The notes beneath the pieces were generated by a model that saw only the letters and a program-made list of their open reading frames with translations, searched no databases and was not told the origin of the DNA. The position numbers and the translations under genes are program-made. From contig OV884059.1 in NCBI GenBank assembly GCA_930367215.1, positions 226,423,803 through 226,487,802 on the forward strand: 64,000 nt of DNA, written 5' to 3'. Shown here in pieces: positions 33,011 to 43,620 of the stretch. Position 1 is the first letter of the stretch, and each line of letters starts with the position of its first letter. The DNA comes from Pollenia angustigena (taxonomy: Eukaryota; Arthropoda; Insecta; Diptera; Polleniidae).

Positions 33011-33336
33011 GGGGGGCTACTCTCTTTTGCGATGCGAAAGCAATTTTGATGCGAAAGCTAAATGCGAACTTGGTACTCTCTATCACTTTTGAATTTGAAA
33101 ACATTTCGCACGAACTTATGGAAGTGATAAAACTTCGTGGGTTTTTTCTTAAATTGTACCAAAAATGGATGAACTGTACCAGTGTACCAAAATTGTACCA
33201 CAAATCCCATCAGTGTTATGAACACCAGTGCAAATGTTTCTGCCTATTGTGAACGAAGCTTAAAAGGTAAAGATATTTTTTTAAATAAAAATTATTAAAA
33301 AAATAAATATTTTTTGTATTTTTTCAACGTATGTAT

Positions 33337-34642
33337 CAGTGTTGCCATTAGGATACGAAAGAACATTTTTCGTATCTTTTGATGGCTTCACGTACCATGT
33401 ATAATCCTGAAATTTTTCGTATCTTTTGAATCCGTATGCAAAATGTACTAAAACTTATTAAGAATGATCATCGTAACCGACTCAATAATTATACAATAGT
33501 ATAATGGTGAAAGAAAACATTAAGAATGTTTCAACATACGATTTACCTTAATCGAGGATTACAAGTAGTACGAAGTTGTTCGGAGGAAATATGAACATCT
33601 TTTATTTTCAGGAAATTTATATGAACTTTTTGATATAATCGCCTTGGTATAAACGCCTTAACTCGAATATTATTTTTACAAAACTGAATTTGTTTCGATA
33701 ACATTCAAAAATAGTTACATATAATTAATTTTAATGTTTGCTTATTATATTTTTAATAATGAAATACCTTATATTTATGACTTAAATAAGTATGAAAATG
33801 AATTTATATGATATCATTATTCCCACACCACAAAAGTGGAGAGGGTATTATTCATTTGTTCTGATGTGTGTAACGCCTTAAAATATTGGTCCTAGATCCA
33901 CCTAAAAGTATACCGATCGACTCAGAATCACTTTCTGAATCACTTTCTGAGTCGAACAAACGAAGTCCGTCCGCAAGTACAGGTCGCAATTTTGGAGATA
34001 ATTTGATAAAATTGGGACATAGATTATTATTGGCACAAGGATCAAGCCTACTGAAAATGGGCCGAATCGTAGTACCACGAGGGAAGATAAGGGGAAAATT
34101 TCTTCCACTCAGAAACTATCAAACTGATTTTAATAAAATTTAAAACATAGATAGAACCATATCTATATGGACACAAAAGATATGAATTTTTTAAAAAATA
34201 GGACCACGAGGGGAAATAGGGGCAATTTCTGCCTCTCAAACCGATATTAATGAAATTTAAATATATATATAGATCCATATCTATATGGACACATAAGCTA
34301 TACAGTTTTTCGAAAATAGGACCACAAGGGGATGTAGGGGGCAATTTCTGCCTCTCACAAACTTTCAAACCAATTTTCATGAAGTTTATAAACATAGATA
34401 AATCTTCATTTATATGGACACATAAGCATGATGTGTTTTTAAATACTGTGGTGCTGGGTATCATATGGTCGGGCTTGACCGACTATACTTTCTTACTTGT
34501 TTTCTTTACAATATTCATTTAATATGAAATAAAACATTATTAACATTACAATAAATGTTAAACGTTAAAAGTGGACTTTTTTTCAAAATGTATCTTTTTT
34601 GAAACTAAAATGTATCTTTCTCGAAATTTCACTGGCAACACT
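33337..34642. mobile_element. hAT-type element (CAGTGTTGCCA), 8-bp TSD
   Basis: Ends CAGTGTTGCCATTAG and complement CAGTGTTGCCAGTGA, with a perfect duplication GTATGTAT (33329-33336, 34643-34650). GTATCTTT/AAAGATAC words repeat near both ends. A copy of repeat family 1 (about 33811-34503) sits inside. No transposase. Confidence 0.85.
33811..34503 (+). repeat. Dispersed repeat family 1 (copy c)
   Basis: Starts CCCACACCACAAAAGTGGAGAGGGTATTAT and ends GGGTATCATATG, hairpin GTCGGGCTTGACCGAC (34468-34483), TATACTTTCTTACTTGTTT. The interior has three approximate 120-bp repeats built around ATAGGACCACRAGGGGA, CTCTCA-AAC and AAATTTAAA-ATAGATC. Open frames here are not conserved coding sequence. Confidence 0.65.
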
Positions 34643-34762
34643 GGTATGTATGTATTCGTAAAATATTCGCTTGAAATTTGTAAATACGAATGTCATGCGA
34701 ATACTCGGTAATAGGAAAACGAATATTTGTAACATTTTTAAATCGCGCGAAATTCATTACAC

Positions 34763-34857
34763 CTGGGGCCAAATTACCGCATTCGATATCGATCGAAATT
34801 ACAATACAATTTAAATGGGAATTTCGTTCGATATCGAATGCCGTAATTTGGCCCCTG
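34763..34857. mobile_element. 95-bp palindromic MITE (CCAAATTACCGCATTCGATATCG)
   Basis: CTGGGGCCAAATTACCGCAT pairs with ATGCCGTAATTTGGCCCCTG, and ATTCGATATCG occurs in both arms. Related in sequence to the ends of 12675-13993. No clear target duplication. Confidence 0.7.
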
Positions 34858-35096
34858 TTTACAACGAACGTTTTTAATCGAGCGTTTTTTACCACATACC
34901 TGAATATTATTTAAAGATTTATGTTATTCAGGAGCTTTTAACAAAAAAATTATTTATTTATGCGCTTTTAACAAAATAATAATTTATTTTAGAAATTGTT
35001 TTAAGTAAATGCGTTGTGGTATTTTTTTAATGTTTAGAAAATCTCAAGTTCATCAAATTTAATTTCATTAAATTATTTTTGACTATAGACTGACAG

Positions 35097-35300
35097 CCGT
35101 CGCAGTGGTAAAACAGCAAAGAATTCTCATGATGTGTATGGGGTTATTCTCACGGCATGTAAATTCGACCCGGGTTCATTCCTCGTTCAGTCAAGAATGA
35201 AAAGTTATCAATAAATTTTTATTCATTTCATGTTGTTAAATTCCTTCCGTCATTAAAATAATTTAATGAAAATTTCATTTGATGAACTTGAGCCTGATTT
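35097..35300 (+). mobile_element. tRNA-related SINE-like sequence
   Basis: A head with GTCGCAGTGGTAAAACAGC (A-box-like) and CGACCCGGGTTCATTCC (B-box-like) is followed by TCAAGAATGAAA and an AT-rich tail ending TTTGATGAACTTGAGCC. The body and tail match the minus-strand retroposon at 45293-45792. An inverted copy of the tail (CTCAAGTTCATCAAATTTAA, 35043 onward) lies just upstream of the head. Confidence 0.5.
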
Positions 35301-36817
35301 AAATATTCAAACATTTGGATAAAAAACCATGCACAATTCAATTAAAACCACAAACTAAAAGTTAAAAAAGTTTCGCTTTTTATTTCTATAGCGTACAAAT
35401 TTATAAATAAGACCACAATTAATGAACAACTTATTTATTAATCAAATTATAAATTAAATTACAAAACAACCACACAAAATTATTCAACAAATGAATGTCA
35501 AGGGAATGTATGAAAAATAGCATTATTTAAAACAAACTACCTTAAAACATGAGAAAATAAAAAAATAAATAAAACAAAGTAAAATAAAGAAGAAAGAAAA
35601 CAAACAAACTTGATCTAAACAAACAATAGAATGTCAAAACCAAAACAAATAATAGATTGCAATTAAGTATACATACATATACCAGCAAAATGCTTTACGA
35701 ATTAAAACATTTATACATACAGCTGTATTCATTATGGGAATTTGGCATGAAGTTAGCACAAAGTTTATTCATAACACACTACCAAACTCTGGCTAACGAT
35801 TTGCTAAACACTTGTTAACGAGCTGCAAAACATTTGCCAACTTGTGAAAAACAGCCGTTTAATGTCAAATTTTTTTTTTTGGTTTTTTTCTTGATTTACT
35901 GTCTTTTTTTTTAAATTTGATTTCTTTTTTAATTAATTTGATTTCAAAAACTTCTTAAAATGTTTATGTGTGGAGGGAAAAACAATAAAATTACATTAAC
36001 AAACAAGCGATGATTAATGCAAAACGTCTTGCATTTTTGAGCAATATAATGTGGCATCATTAAAATTCAGAGTTGATTTATTAAAAGTTAGCAGATGGAC
36101 AAAAGTTTGTTATGAATTAACTCTATGCTAACAAGCTTCTAAGCTTCTAAAAAAAAAATAGATGGAAATAATATCCAACTATTATTGAGATTGTTCAACT
36201 AAATCTATGAGACAGGACAGTATCCTCAAGACTGGCTTCAATCGACGTTTATTACAATACCCAAGAAAAATAGTGCGGGGACATGCGGTGATTATAGACT
36301 AATAAGTCTAATGAGCCATGCTTTGAAAATATTTTTAAAAATTATACATAGAGGAATATACCCAATATGTGAGGCATATGTGGGGGAGACACAATTTGGA
36401 TTCAAAGAAGGCATGGGCACACGAGAGGCACGACTAAGTGTGCAAGTATTAATCCAAAAATGTCGAGAGGTTCAAAAAGATGTATATCTCTGTTTCGTTG
36501 ACTACGAGAAAGCATTCGATACGATTAAAGATGACAAATTGATGGAAATTTTAATCCCTGTTGAACTGGAAGAAAGGGATATAAGATGCATCAAAAACCT
36601 ATATTGGAAACAGATATCAAACATTTAAGTTGATGGTGAACTAACTGACAATGTTCCAATTTTAAAGGGAGTAATACAAGAGTGTGTATTATCACCTCTT
36701 TAATTTAATTAATACTCGGAGAAAATATTTCGAGAATCACTTAGTGGAAAGAATATCGGTATAAGGAAAACAATACATTAATAAATAACATACGATATGC
36801 CGATGACGCTACATATA

Positions 36818-37151
36818 AAGGCTAGATTACACTATTATACTATGTATTAATACATGTCAAAATCTCAAGTAATATGACAAAGTGTGATAGTGTGAATGCA
36901 ATGTGTCACGAAAATGACAAGTATTATGAAAAAAGTTTGGCATCCCATACGACTTCATCGTTTTTTTAAAAATTTCTAAACAATAATACTTTTCATTGGA
37001 TCAGGGTTGCATTTTTTTTCATGTGTGAGTGTTTATACAAACTGTCATGTTACATTAGATTTTTTGACAGTCGCAACAAAACTCATTAGATTTCTATCTC
37101 ACAAAGTATTATGGAATACGAAAGACTTGTGAGATAGTGTAATCTAGGCTT
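36818..37151. mobile_element. 334-bp MITE (AAGGCTAGATTACACTAT) inside the LINE
   Basis: Ends AAGGCTAGATTACACTAT and complement AAGCCTAGATTACACTAT, with TA flanks (36816-36817, 37152-37153). Inserted directly after the YADD codons of the LINE. TIRs resemble those of the elements at 46389-46756. Confidence 0.75.
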
Positions 37152-37283
37152 TAGCAAGCAGCTTTTGTCGGGATTACAGAAATTTGTAGATGCACTTATG
37201 CAAACTAGCAAGATATATGGGTTAAAGATTAACATTAAGAAGACGAAATACATGATTGTGAGCAGAAAAAAGGTCCAAACTAA

Positions 37284-38167
37284 TCTATATATATAAAAAT
37301 GAAAAATGTTTGTATGTTTGTTTGTTTGTATGTTGGCTGATAGACTCCTAAACTACTGAACCGATTTTCCTGAAATTTTTACAGTAGCATCACGTGAGCC
37401 CTAAAAATAAAATAGGATACTTATATTTTCGATAGGGCAGGGGAATTGGTACCACCCATTGGAAGCCAATATTAAATATCGAATATCTTTAGAGCCGCTT
37501 CACGCATTTTGTTGAACTTTTGGAAGTAGGATCTTCTGCGCCCCAAAATTGAAACAAAATAGCAGCGGGGGAAGTGGTTCCCCCCATAGGACGCCAATGT
37601 TTAATATCGCATATCTTGAGAACTGTTATATTGAGAATGTTCAAACTTTGTAGAAGTCACTCTTATGGTATACTACACTATTGAAAATAAAAATAAAGCG
37701 GGAAGGCGCAGGGGGGAAATACCTCCCATAGGATGCATATATTAAATATAGCTCAAATGAAGAACTATTAAAGGGAGAGTCATCAAACGTGGTTAAAGCT
37801 ACTATTATGCCAAACTTTAAATTTCAATATAGAAATGGGCGGGGTAGACACAGTAGGAGCAGTACCCCTCATAGATAGAAATATTATTTAGAGCCGCTGC
37901 ACTCATTTTGTTGAACTTTTTGTAGTATGATCTTCTGAAATCCAAAATTTAAATAAAATAGCAGCGAGGAATTGTAACCCCCATATGACGCCAATGTTTA
38001 ATATCGCATATCTTAAGACCTGTTATAGTAAAAATGTTCAAACTTAGTAGAAGTCACTCTTATGGTATACTACACTTTTGAAAATAAAAATAGGATGCAA
38101 ATATTAAATATCTCTCAACTGAAGAAGTGGTTAAAGCAGTGTAGCGAAGCGCACCGGGTTAAGCTAG
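37284..38167 (+). mobile_element. Non-autonomous Helitron, 884 bp
   Basis: Starts TCTATATATATAAAAATG and ends GCGCACCGGGTTAAGCTAG, inserted between A (37283) and T (38168), the Helitron signature. There is a short GTG..CAC hairpin just before the CTAG end. The interior repeats a 'CCGATTTTCCTGAAATTTTT' type motif and two roughly 200-bp related blocks (GCCAATGTTTAATATCGCATATC occurs twice). The LINE reading frame on either side confirms the boundaries. Confidence 0.82.
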
Positions 38168-38857
38168 TACTTTATATAGTAAAACACTAACTAGTCACGA
38201 CATAAGCCTAACAACAATATATGGTCCGAACTACTACATACATATATTCGGCGGAAGCATGGACGATAAAGGTGTCAGATGAAAAAGAATGACTTCGTTT
38301 GAAATGTGGATTTTCCGGCGAATATTAAAGATCCCATTGACTGACCGTGTTTCGAATGAAGAAGTGCTGAGACGTATGAATATCGGACGTGAAATAATAA
38401 AATATATAAAAACACGGAAAACATCTTATTTGGGTCACATAATGCAAAATGGAAAATATAGAATTCCCCAAACCATTTTACAGGCTAAAATTGAAGGAAG
38501 ATGCCCGAGAGGAAGAAATTAAATAACATGGTTGCAAAACATTCAAGATTGGACAGGTCACCAAGACGAAAGAAGTATTCTGAGGGCAGGCAAGAACAGA
38601 CAACTCTCTATAACGGAATAAAAAAAAAATATTGCTACTTTATAATTATTGTATGATCGCTAATATCCGAATACGGATTAGCAAATAAAGAAGAAGAATG
38701 TGTTGATAATTTTTTGCAATTTTTTACGCATAACAAACATATATGTACATACATAATTTGCTGCTTAAATAGAGAAATGTGTCCAAATGTGAACAACCGT
38801 ACTCGATGCAATGTGCGTTAGGGGTTGGGTGGTCTAAGACGCTGCATCCTTTAGGTG

Positions 38858-38897
38858 AAGGATATTAAAGATCCGGTGCAGCCGAATAAAGCACTCT
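38858..38897 (-). repeat. Terminal hairpin of dispersed repeat family 2 (copy 2)
   Basis: GTGAAGGATATTAAAG, then ATCCGGTGCAGCCGAAT (38871-38887), then AAAGCACTCTTG. It lies directly before copy d of family 1. Confidence 0.5.
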
Positions 38898-38907
38898 TGA
38901 TTGTTAT

Positions 38908-39250
38908 ACCCACAATGCGGTGCACCGCAATAATGGAGAGGGCATTATGCAATTTTTCTGATGTGTGTAACACCTTAAAATATGGGTCCTAGACCCATCT
39001 TAAAGTATATAGATCAACTGATTCTAAGGCTGGCTGACAATTTTGGAGATAAATTGATAAAATTTGGCACATAATGAAAAACATAATGAAATTTAAAACA
39101 TAGATAAATCCATATTTAAATGGACACATAAGCATGATTCTCCATAGGTCCCGATTAGGGTGCACTCACGAATATGTGTTTTTAAATAATGTGGTGTAGG
39201 GTATCATATGGTCGGGGTTGACTGACTATATTCTTTTATTCTTTTATTTA
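38908..39250 (+). repeat. Dispersed repeat family 1 (copy d)
   Basis: Starts TTATACCCACAATGCGGTG and GGAGAGGGCATTATGC; ends TAGGGTATCATATG with hairpin GTCGGGGTTGACTGAC (39211-39226). Internally deleted relative to copy c. Confidence 0.6.
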
Positions 39251-39815
39251 TTGTATTACTAAAATGCTTTCAAAATTTTTATAAAAATATTTTTAAAGTG
39301 AGTTGAAGTGTTTTAAAAAAATTAAGGGAATTAAACCTCTTATACTACAAACATTAATGCGATAAGTCCTAAAACGACTGTTACAAAGCAACTTACTTTT
39401 TAAAATGCATTCCACAGTGCAGCCGCGCAGAATTTAACAATGCTATCTAAACCAAAGTGTAGTAATCGTTAAACTTGATATGATGTTTCGGAACTTATCC
39501 ATAATTATTTTTCCTGTTCGCTTAAGTTCAAAAGAACAATATTGAAACTTGCCGAATGAAATACTGATTTTTAATTTATCTAATCTAACAACAAATTCGC
39601 TGGGTTGCAAATTAGATTAAAACAAAAAATTTAAATAAAAATTTTGAAATATGTACAACGTACATTGTACATATGTATGTAAACAAAAAAAGCAAAATAT
39701 ACGTTCAAATACAATTTTATTCAATTTTAAGAGACCAATTTTTTAATTTCCATACAAAAAAAAAATTTAATTAAAAAGAATTTTCTAAAAAGTAAAAGAA
39801 ACGAGTGTTACTTAC

Positions 39816-40037
39816 CTTAGCTAACTCTACATTATTATCAATATTAATACGATGAATGAACGGATTTATATAAGTGCTGTCTACGGCATCCCAATTGACA
39901 TTGTCGGAGTCTTGGGAATCAGATTTCGATAAAACGGTACTAACAGACGAAGACATGCTGTCGCCATTAGTTGTTGTCTCGTTGGGAGTTGTTTTTGTAG
40001 ACGGCGAACGTCGTCGTTTAATTGAAGAAGTTGTCAT
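39816..40037 (-). CDS. LPCAT: LPCAT-like acyltransferase, exon 1 (start codon to residue 74)
   Basis: First coding exon of a lysophosphatidylcholine acyltransferase, an ER or lipid-droplet membrane enzyme of the Lands cycle. It starts at the ATG complementary to 40037-40035 and codes for 74 residues. The N-terminus is Ser/Thr-rich and probably disordered (MTTSSIKRRR...), followed by the conserved pre-membrane region NPFIHRINID. It ends in the codons for LAK followed by a donor GTAAGT at 39815-39810, phase 0. This fits exon 2, which also begins in phase 0. The open frame continues only a few residues past the donor. Intron 1 then runs about 24.5 kb. The N-terminal tail is variable in this family, so assignment rests on the NPF-HR block and the match to exons 2-4. 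Confidence 0.85.
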
Positions 40038-40420
40038 TTAAACAAATTTATTTTTAATTGCTTTGATTAAATGTTTAATTTAAATTTACTGCGAAAAGCA
40101 ACTAAGGTATTTTCAAAGAATTATATTTGAATCATCGAAAATATTTGTCAACGGAAATTTTTTTGTAACTATTTAAATGATTTTTTTTTTTTTTTTAACC
40201 CACTTACACGTTTTTTATTCTTTTTTTTTGTTTTTTTGTACGAACCAACTTTTTTTATTTTTTTATAATTTTTTATTAGCACTGATGAACAAAGAACGAT
40301 TTTTTAATGGTTTTATTAGAATATATTCCATTTAATGTATTTTAGTATTTCCTTTCTCAATAAACTGATAACCAAATTGCTGATGACGCACTTGATATAC
40401 TTTTGTATCTATAAATACAA
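40038..40420 (-). promoter_or_regulatory. Candidate 5' UTR and core promoter of LPCAT
   Basis: Upstream of the ATG the minus strand is AT-rich with no open coding frame. A TCAGTT initiator-like hexamer lies near 40362-40367, and a TATA-like TATTTATAG lies near 40410-40418, slightly too far apart for a classical TATA/Inr pair. Both motifs are common by chance in AT-rich DNA, and further non-coding 5' exons upstream cannot be excluded. Confidence 0.2.
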
Positions 40421-41600
40421 TTTACCAATTTTGTTTCGAAAAAAAAAACAATCAAAATCAGCGCGTTAAAAAAGAGAAGCACTGTAAGAGTTCCGTGGTG
40501 GTGTGATAACTACATAAATAAAAAAATTTTTTAATCAAGTGACCGGTGGTTTAGGTTGAGGTTTACTTTGTTTTTCAATGCCAAGTGGGTTTATCCAAAG
40601 CAATTTTGCACATCTACTAAGCGATCGTTAGTAAGCGACAACTTGAAATAAAGCACTTATTTGTTAGACAGACTCCTCAATGAGGGAGTGAATTGGTTTG
40701 TTTTTGTTTGTATGCGGCATAGTTTTTGCTCAGATTTTTGTTAATAACAAAATTGTCTCTTCTCGAAATTTATTTAGATTCTCATCATTCCATCAGCTGT
40801 TTTCTTCCTACTTTAAATTGGATTGATGACGTTATTTTTTTTTTTTTTTTTTAATATTGTGTGTTAACTTTGATCTTCTTTACTTTTGAAGGCAAATTTT
40901 TGTTTTCGGTTTATTTGTGCAAAAACTTTATCAAAAATTTTCTCGCTGCAAAAAAAAAGAGAAAAAAATATATGTATGTTTAATTCTGTTAAATTTAGCC
41001 AGATTTCAAGTCAATATAATACATAGTTTTTTTTTAAATATGTAGGTATTTTTAAAATTTTTATTTAGAACGCGTTAAAATTTGTTTAGACAAAATTTTG
41101 CAAAATTTCATCATTTTTAAATATAATAATAATTAAGTAAATAGGTTTGTATGTGCTTCTTTTAAAGAGTATTTTTCAAGGACTGTATTTTTTAAAAAAT
41201 TACTTTTTAACAATTATTATATACTTATATACTACAGAAATTTTGTAAATAATTGAAATCAAAATCTTGTTCGATTTCAATTCCACTTCATTTTAATTTG
41301 TAGAACATGCCTGTGACTAATTATCGCAAAAAAAAAAACAAAAATTTAGATGACTGATAAATTAATGCATGACTGTAAAAATCAATTTAGAGCAAAATAA
41401 TTATGTTTGTTTACTTAAGTGAACAAATTTGAATGAAAATTTAAATCTAATTTAATTAAACTCTAGACACTATCCAGCCAATGGCTGAGTTTCAAAACAT
41501 CATAATACTTTGCAGTCAAAGCCAAAAATGTATCATCAAGTTTAACGATGCACATTTTGCTTATTGTGTATGCAATTATAACTATTTTAATGCACTTTGG
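40421..41600. other. Upstream DNA without recognised features
   Basis: AT-rich with many poly(T)/poly(A) runs. I find no open coding frame of note, RNA gene or element ends. Regulatory DNA for LPCAT could lie here, but nothing specific can be supported. Confidence 0.4.
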
Positions 41601-41720
41601 TGCAGATAACATTTAAGGAGTTCAGTGTTCGGTGCAAATCGTCTTGCGAAAGAGCAAATGGAAAATTTCGTGGTTTTTTTCGAGGCGAATTTACTAGAAG
41701 GTAGGGTCAAGTCAACATAT

Positions 41721-42237
41721 CCCTTTCAGACCGAGATGCATCGATTGTGCAGGTGAGTTTCGGTCTAAATTTTTTCGCCTATATTTGACAAATGTCAAAT
41801 ACACCGGCATGCACCGATTGCGCTAGTTATTTTTTATGTTTGTTTCTCACATTATCCGCTGTTCGCTTAACTGTTACTTGAATTATTGCAAAATTCTTAC
41901 GTCACATATCAGTTTTGCCAAAATTTGCCGCAGAAGAAAGTTGTGTTTTGAATTGCAAAAGTGCAAATCGTTAAAATATATGGCAGTGGGCATGTTTTAA
42001 CGAAAAAAAGTGATAAATTTTAATGTTTCAAGCCAACTCAACTCATTTTATGCAATAAAAATGCGTTTTAGCTAAAAACTTTAACGAGATGCATCAGTTG
42101 TGCGAGTCCTGCAAAACCTTAAAGGATATAAAAATGGTTAAACCTTAACACTGATTTTATTTCTGTAAGTTATAGAGACCATATATTCTAAAAATTATGA
42201 AAAAATTCCCAGTAGTTAAGCGTCAGGTCTGAAAGGG
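41721..42237. mobile_element. piggyBac-like MITE (CCCTTTCAGACC)
   Basis: Ends CCCTTTCAGACC and complement CCCTTTCAGACC are perfect inverted repeats of the piggyBac style. TTAA follows the right end (42238-42241), but the left flank is ATAT, so the duplication is not intact. GATGCATCGATTGTGC/GATGCATCAGTTGTGC repeats occur inside. No transposase. Confidence 0.5.
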
Positions 42238-42286
42238 TTAAGGTGATTTTTTTAGGTGGTCGACTTGTCAAAGTTTGTATACAAAC

Positions 42287-43387
42287 AAGTGCTGGCAAAC
42301 TATCGATAGTCTTAAACTATCGAAAATATCCATAGGAAAAATATCAATATCGATACTATTATTATTTAAAATACTGCTATGAAGACATGTTACAGCAGCT
42401 ATACACACACAGTTTTGAATACAAACAACAAGAATGGCAGGTGGTATGGATTGCTTAGCTGTGCTTTATTACTGTTAACTTAAGGACTTTATGCCGAAAT
42501 TTTTATATGTTTACATAAAGACTGAAAAAATATCAAACAAAAATGCAATTGCGAGCATAGGATAAAACAATGAACGACCAGAGGAAAAGTCCGCTAAATG
42601 GATTACCTTTTGGGTTGAGAATCAAATCCAATTTAGAACATTATCTAAAGTTTCAATAAAATATATTATAATCCCTGTTTCTTTGTTTTCTTCAGAAAGG
42701 TGCTTATCAGCATCACAATTTTTAAAAACTGTCATCTAAGAGAACGTGCGTACAACATACATCTCATAGGTTCAATAAAGTGATAAAAACAACGAACTGT
42801 AGCCTGATAAAAAACTAGTTAAGGTAGAACATACATAATACGCGTTAGTGCGCGCGCGCTCTGCCGTCTTCTGTCAAAAAAAGTAAAACTAGTGTATTTT
42901 CATAGAAGAAGCTACATGCAAAATATTTTGACTCGTTTGCGCCAGAAAGTTGGTTAACTTTGAACTTTTTAACGCGTTGTGTATTTTTTACAAGTAATCA
43001 GTTGACAATAAAAGGAATAGTTTAACAAATTTGTGAATCATGAAAGAAAAACTTATTGAAGAGCTTAAAAAACATACAATATTTATATAAAAAGAATAAA
43101 TTCAATAAAATAACAAAACCTTGATATACTTTCGAACCCGTTTTTAATGCACAAATAAGTAAACAAATAAGAAACGCGTGTTGTGTAACTTGCAATTTTT
43201 TACGCGCTAAAGTTTTTAAACGCACGATACTCGCCGACGAACTAACGCGTGTTATGTACTTCCACCTTTACAGTTTTCCTACTGAAGTACAAACATTCAG
43301 TCGATAGTTATATCGATATATCGATAGTTAAATCTGAACTATCGATAAATATCGATAGTAGAAAATATCGATAGTATCCCAGCACTA
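42287..43387. mobile_element. hAT MITE, 1101 bp, TIR TAGTGCTG, 8-bp TSD
   Basis: Second copy of the family at 17126-17829, here with perfect duplication ATACAAAC (42279-42286, 43388-43395). The extra length is explained by the 446-bp insertion at 42822-43267. ATCGATA repeats flank both ends. Confidence 0.93.
42822..43267. mobile_element. 446-bp MITE nested in the hAT MITE, TTA TSD
   Basis: Ends AGGTAGAACATACATAATACG and complement AGGTGGAAGTACATAACACG, both leading into CGTTAGT; TTA at 42819-42821 and 43268-43270. The homologous hAT copy at 17.7 kb has a single TTA at this point, a natural empty site. PIF/Harbinger-like. It contains CG-rich GCGCGCGC near its left end. Confidence 0.88.
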
Positions 43388-43620
43388 ATACAAACTAGTT
43401 TTTTATATAAACAAACTTGTTTTTCTTACTAGAAATTTTTTGACAATCCGACCACAGAAGCAGTGTTGTTTTAGAGTTGACCTCACCTTCTAGTCAATTG
43501 GTTTTTTTTTTTATAAAATCTAACCAAGGCGAATTCATCCCAGGTAATCTCGGTACTACAACAAGTACAACTCGTACAATAACCACAAGCAATTTGTTTT
43601 TTGTAAAATCATTGTGCAAT

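Larger units (their letters stand above)
36150..38698 (+). pseudogene. RTE-type LINE reverse transcriptase relic, doubly interrupted
   Basis: The RT domain begins about 36230 (WLQSTFITIPKKN, GDYRLISLMSHALKI) and continues in the open frame 36311-36628 with GETQFGFKEGMGT, then LCFVDYEKAFDTIKDDKL (motif A). Next come GVIQECVLSPL (motif B, stop inside) and NNIRYADDATY (catalytic YADD), where a 334-bp MITE is inserted. It resumes at 37152 (LQKFVDALMQTSKIYGLKIN) and is cut by the 884-bp Helitron. The C-terminus at 38289-38522 reads FEMWIFRRILKIPLTDRVSN, YLGHIMQNGKYRI and GRCPRGRN, stop, TWLQNIQDWTG. It ends in an AATAAAGAAGAAG simple-repeat tail. The clade is inferred from this C-terminal block. 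Confidence 0.8.
15336..39815 (-). other. LPCAT intron 1 (about 24.5 kb)
   Basis: Spans the exon 1 donor to the exon 2 acceptor. It holds the elements listed between 16.3 and 39.3 kb. The stretches 15336-16310, 18670-19980, 20850-22530, 23300-23950, 24300-24740, 26480-27830, 27880-28350, 28500-29250, 35300-36140 and 39250-39815 show only AT-rich or low-complexity sequence, in which I see no supportable gene. A short piece near 18925-19000 ends in a cttaacctaacctt-like run on the minus strand and may be a LINE 3' remnant. Confidence 0.85.

Noticed and set aside
34048..34464. 138-codon minus-strand frame
   Set aside because: Derived from the internal 120-bp repeats of dispersed repeat family 1; other copies break the frame.
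30998..34503. A real gene or LTR retrotransposon, from the recurrent TATACCC/GTCGGGC sequence
   Set aside because: No RT, integrase or LTR structure is visible; treated as a dispersed non-coding repeat.
35722..36150. TIR element with TTCATAACA and GTTAGCA words
   Set aside because: Similarity between the proposed arms is short and scattered.
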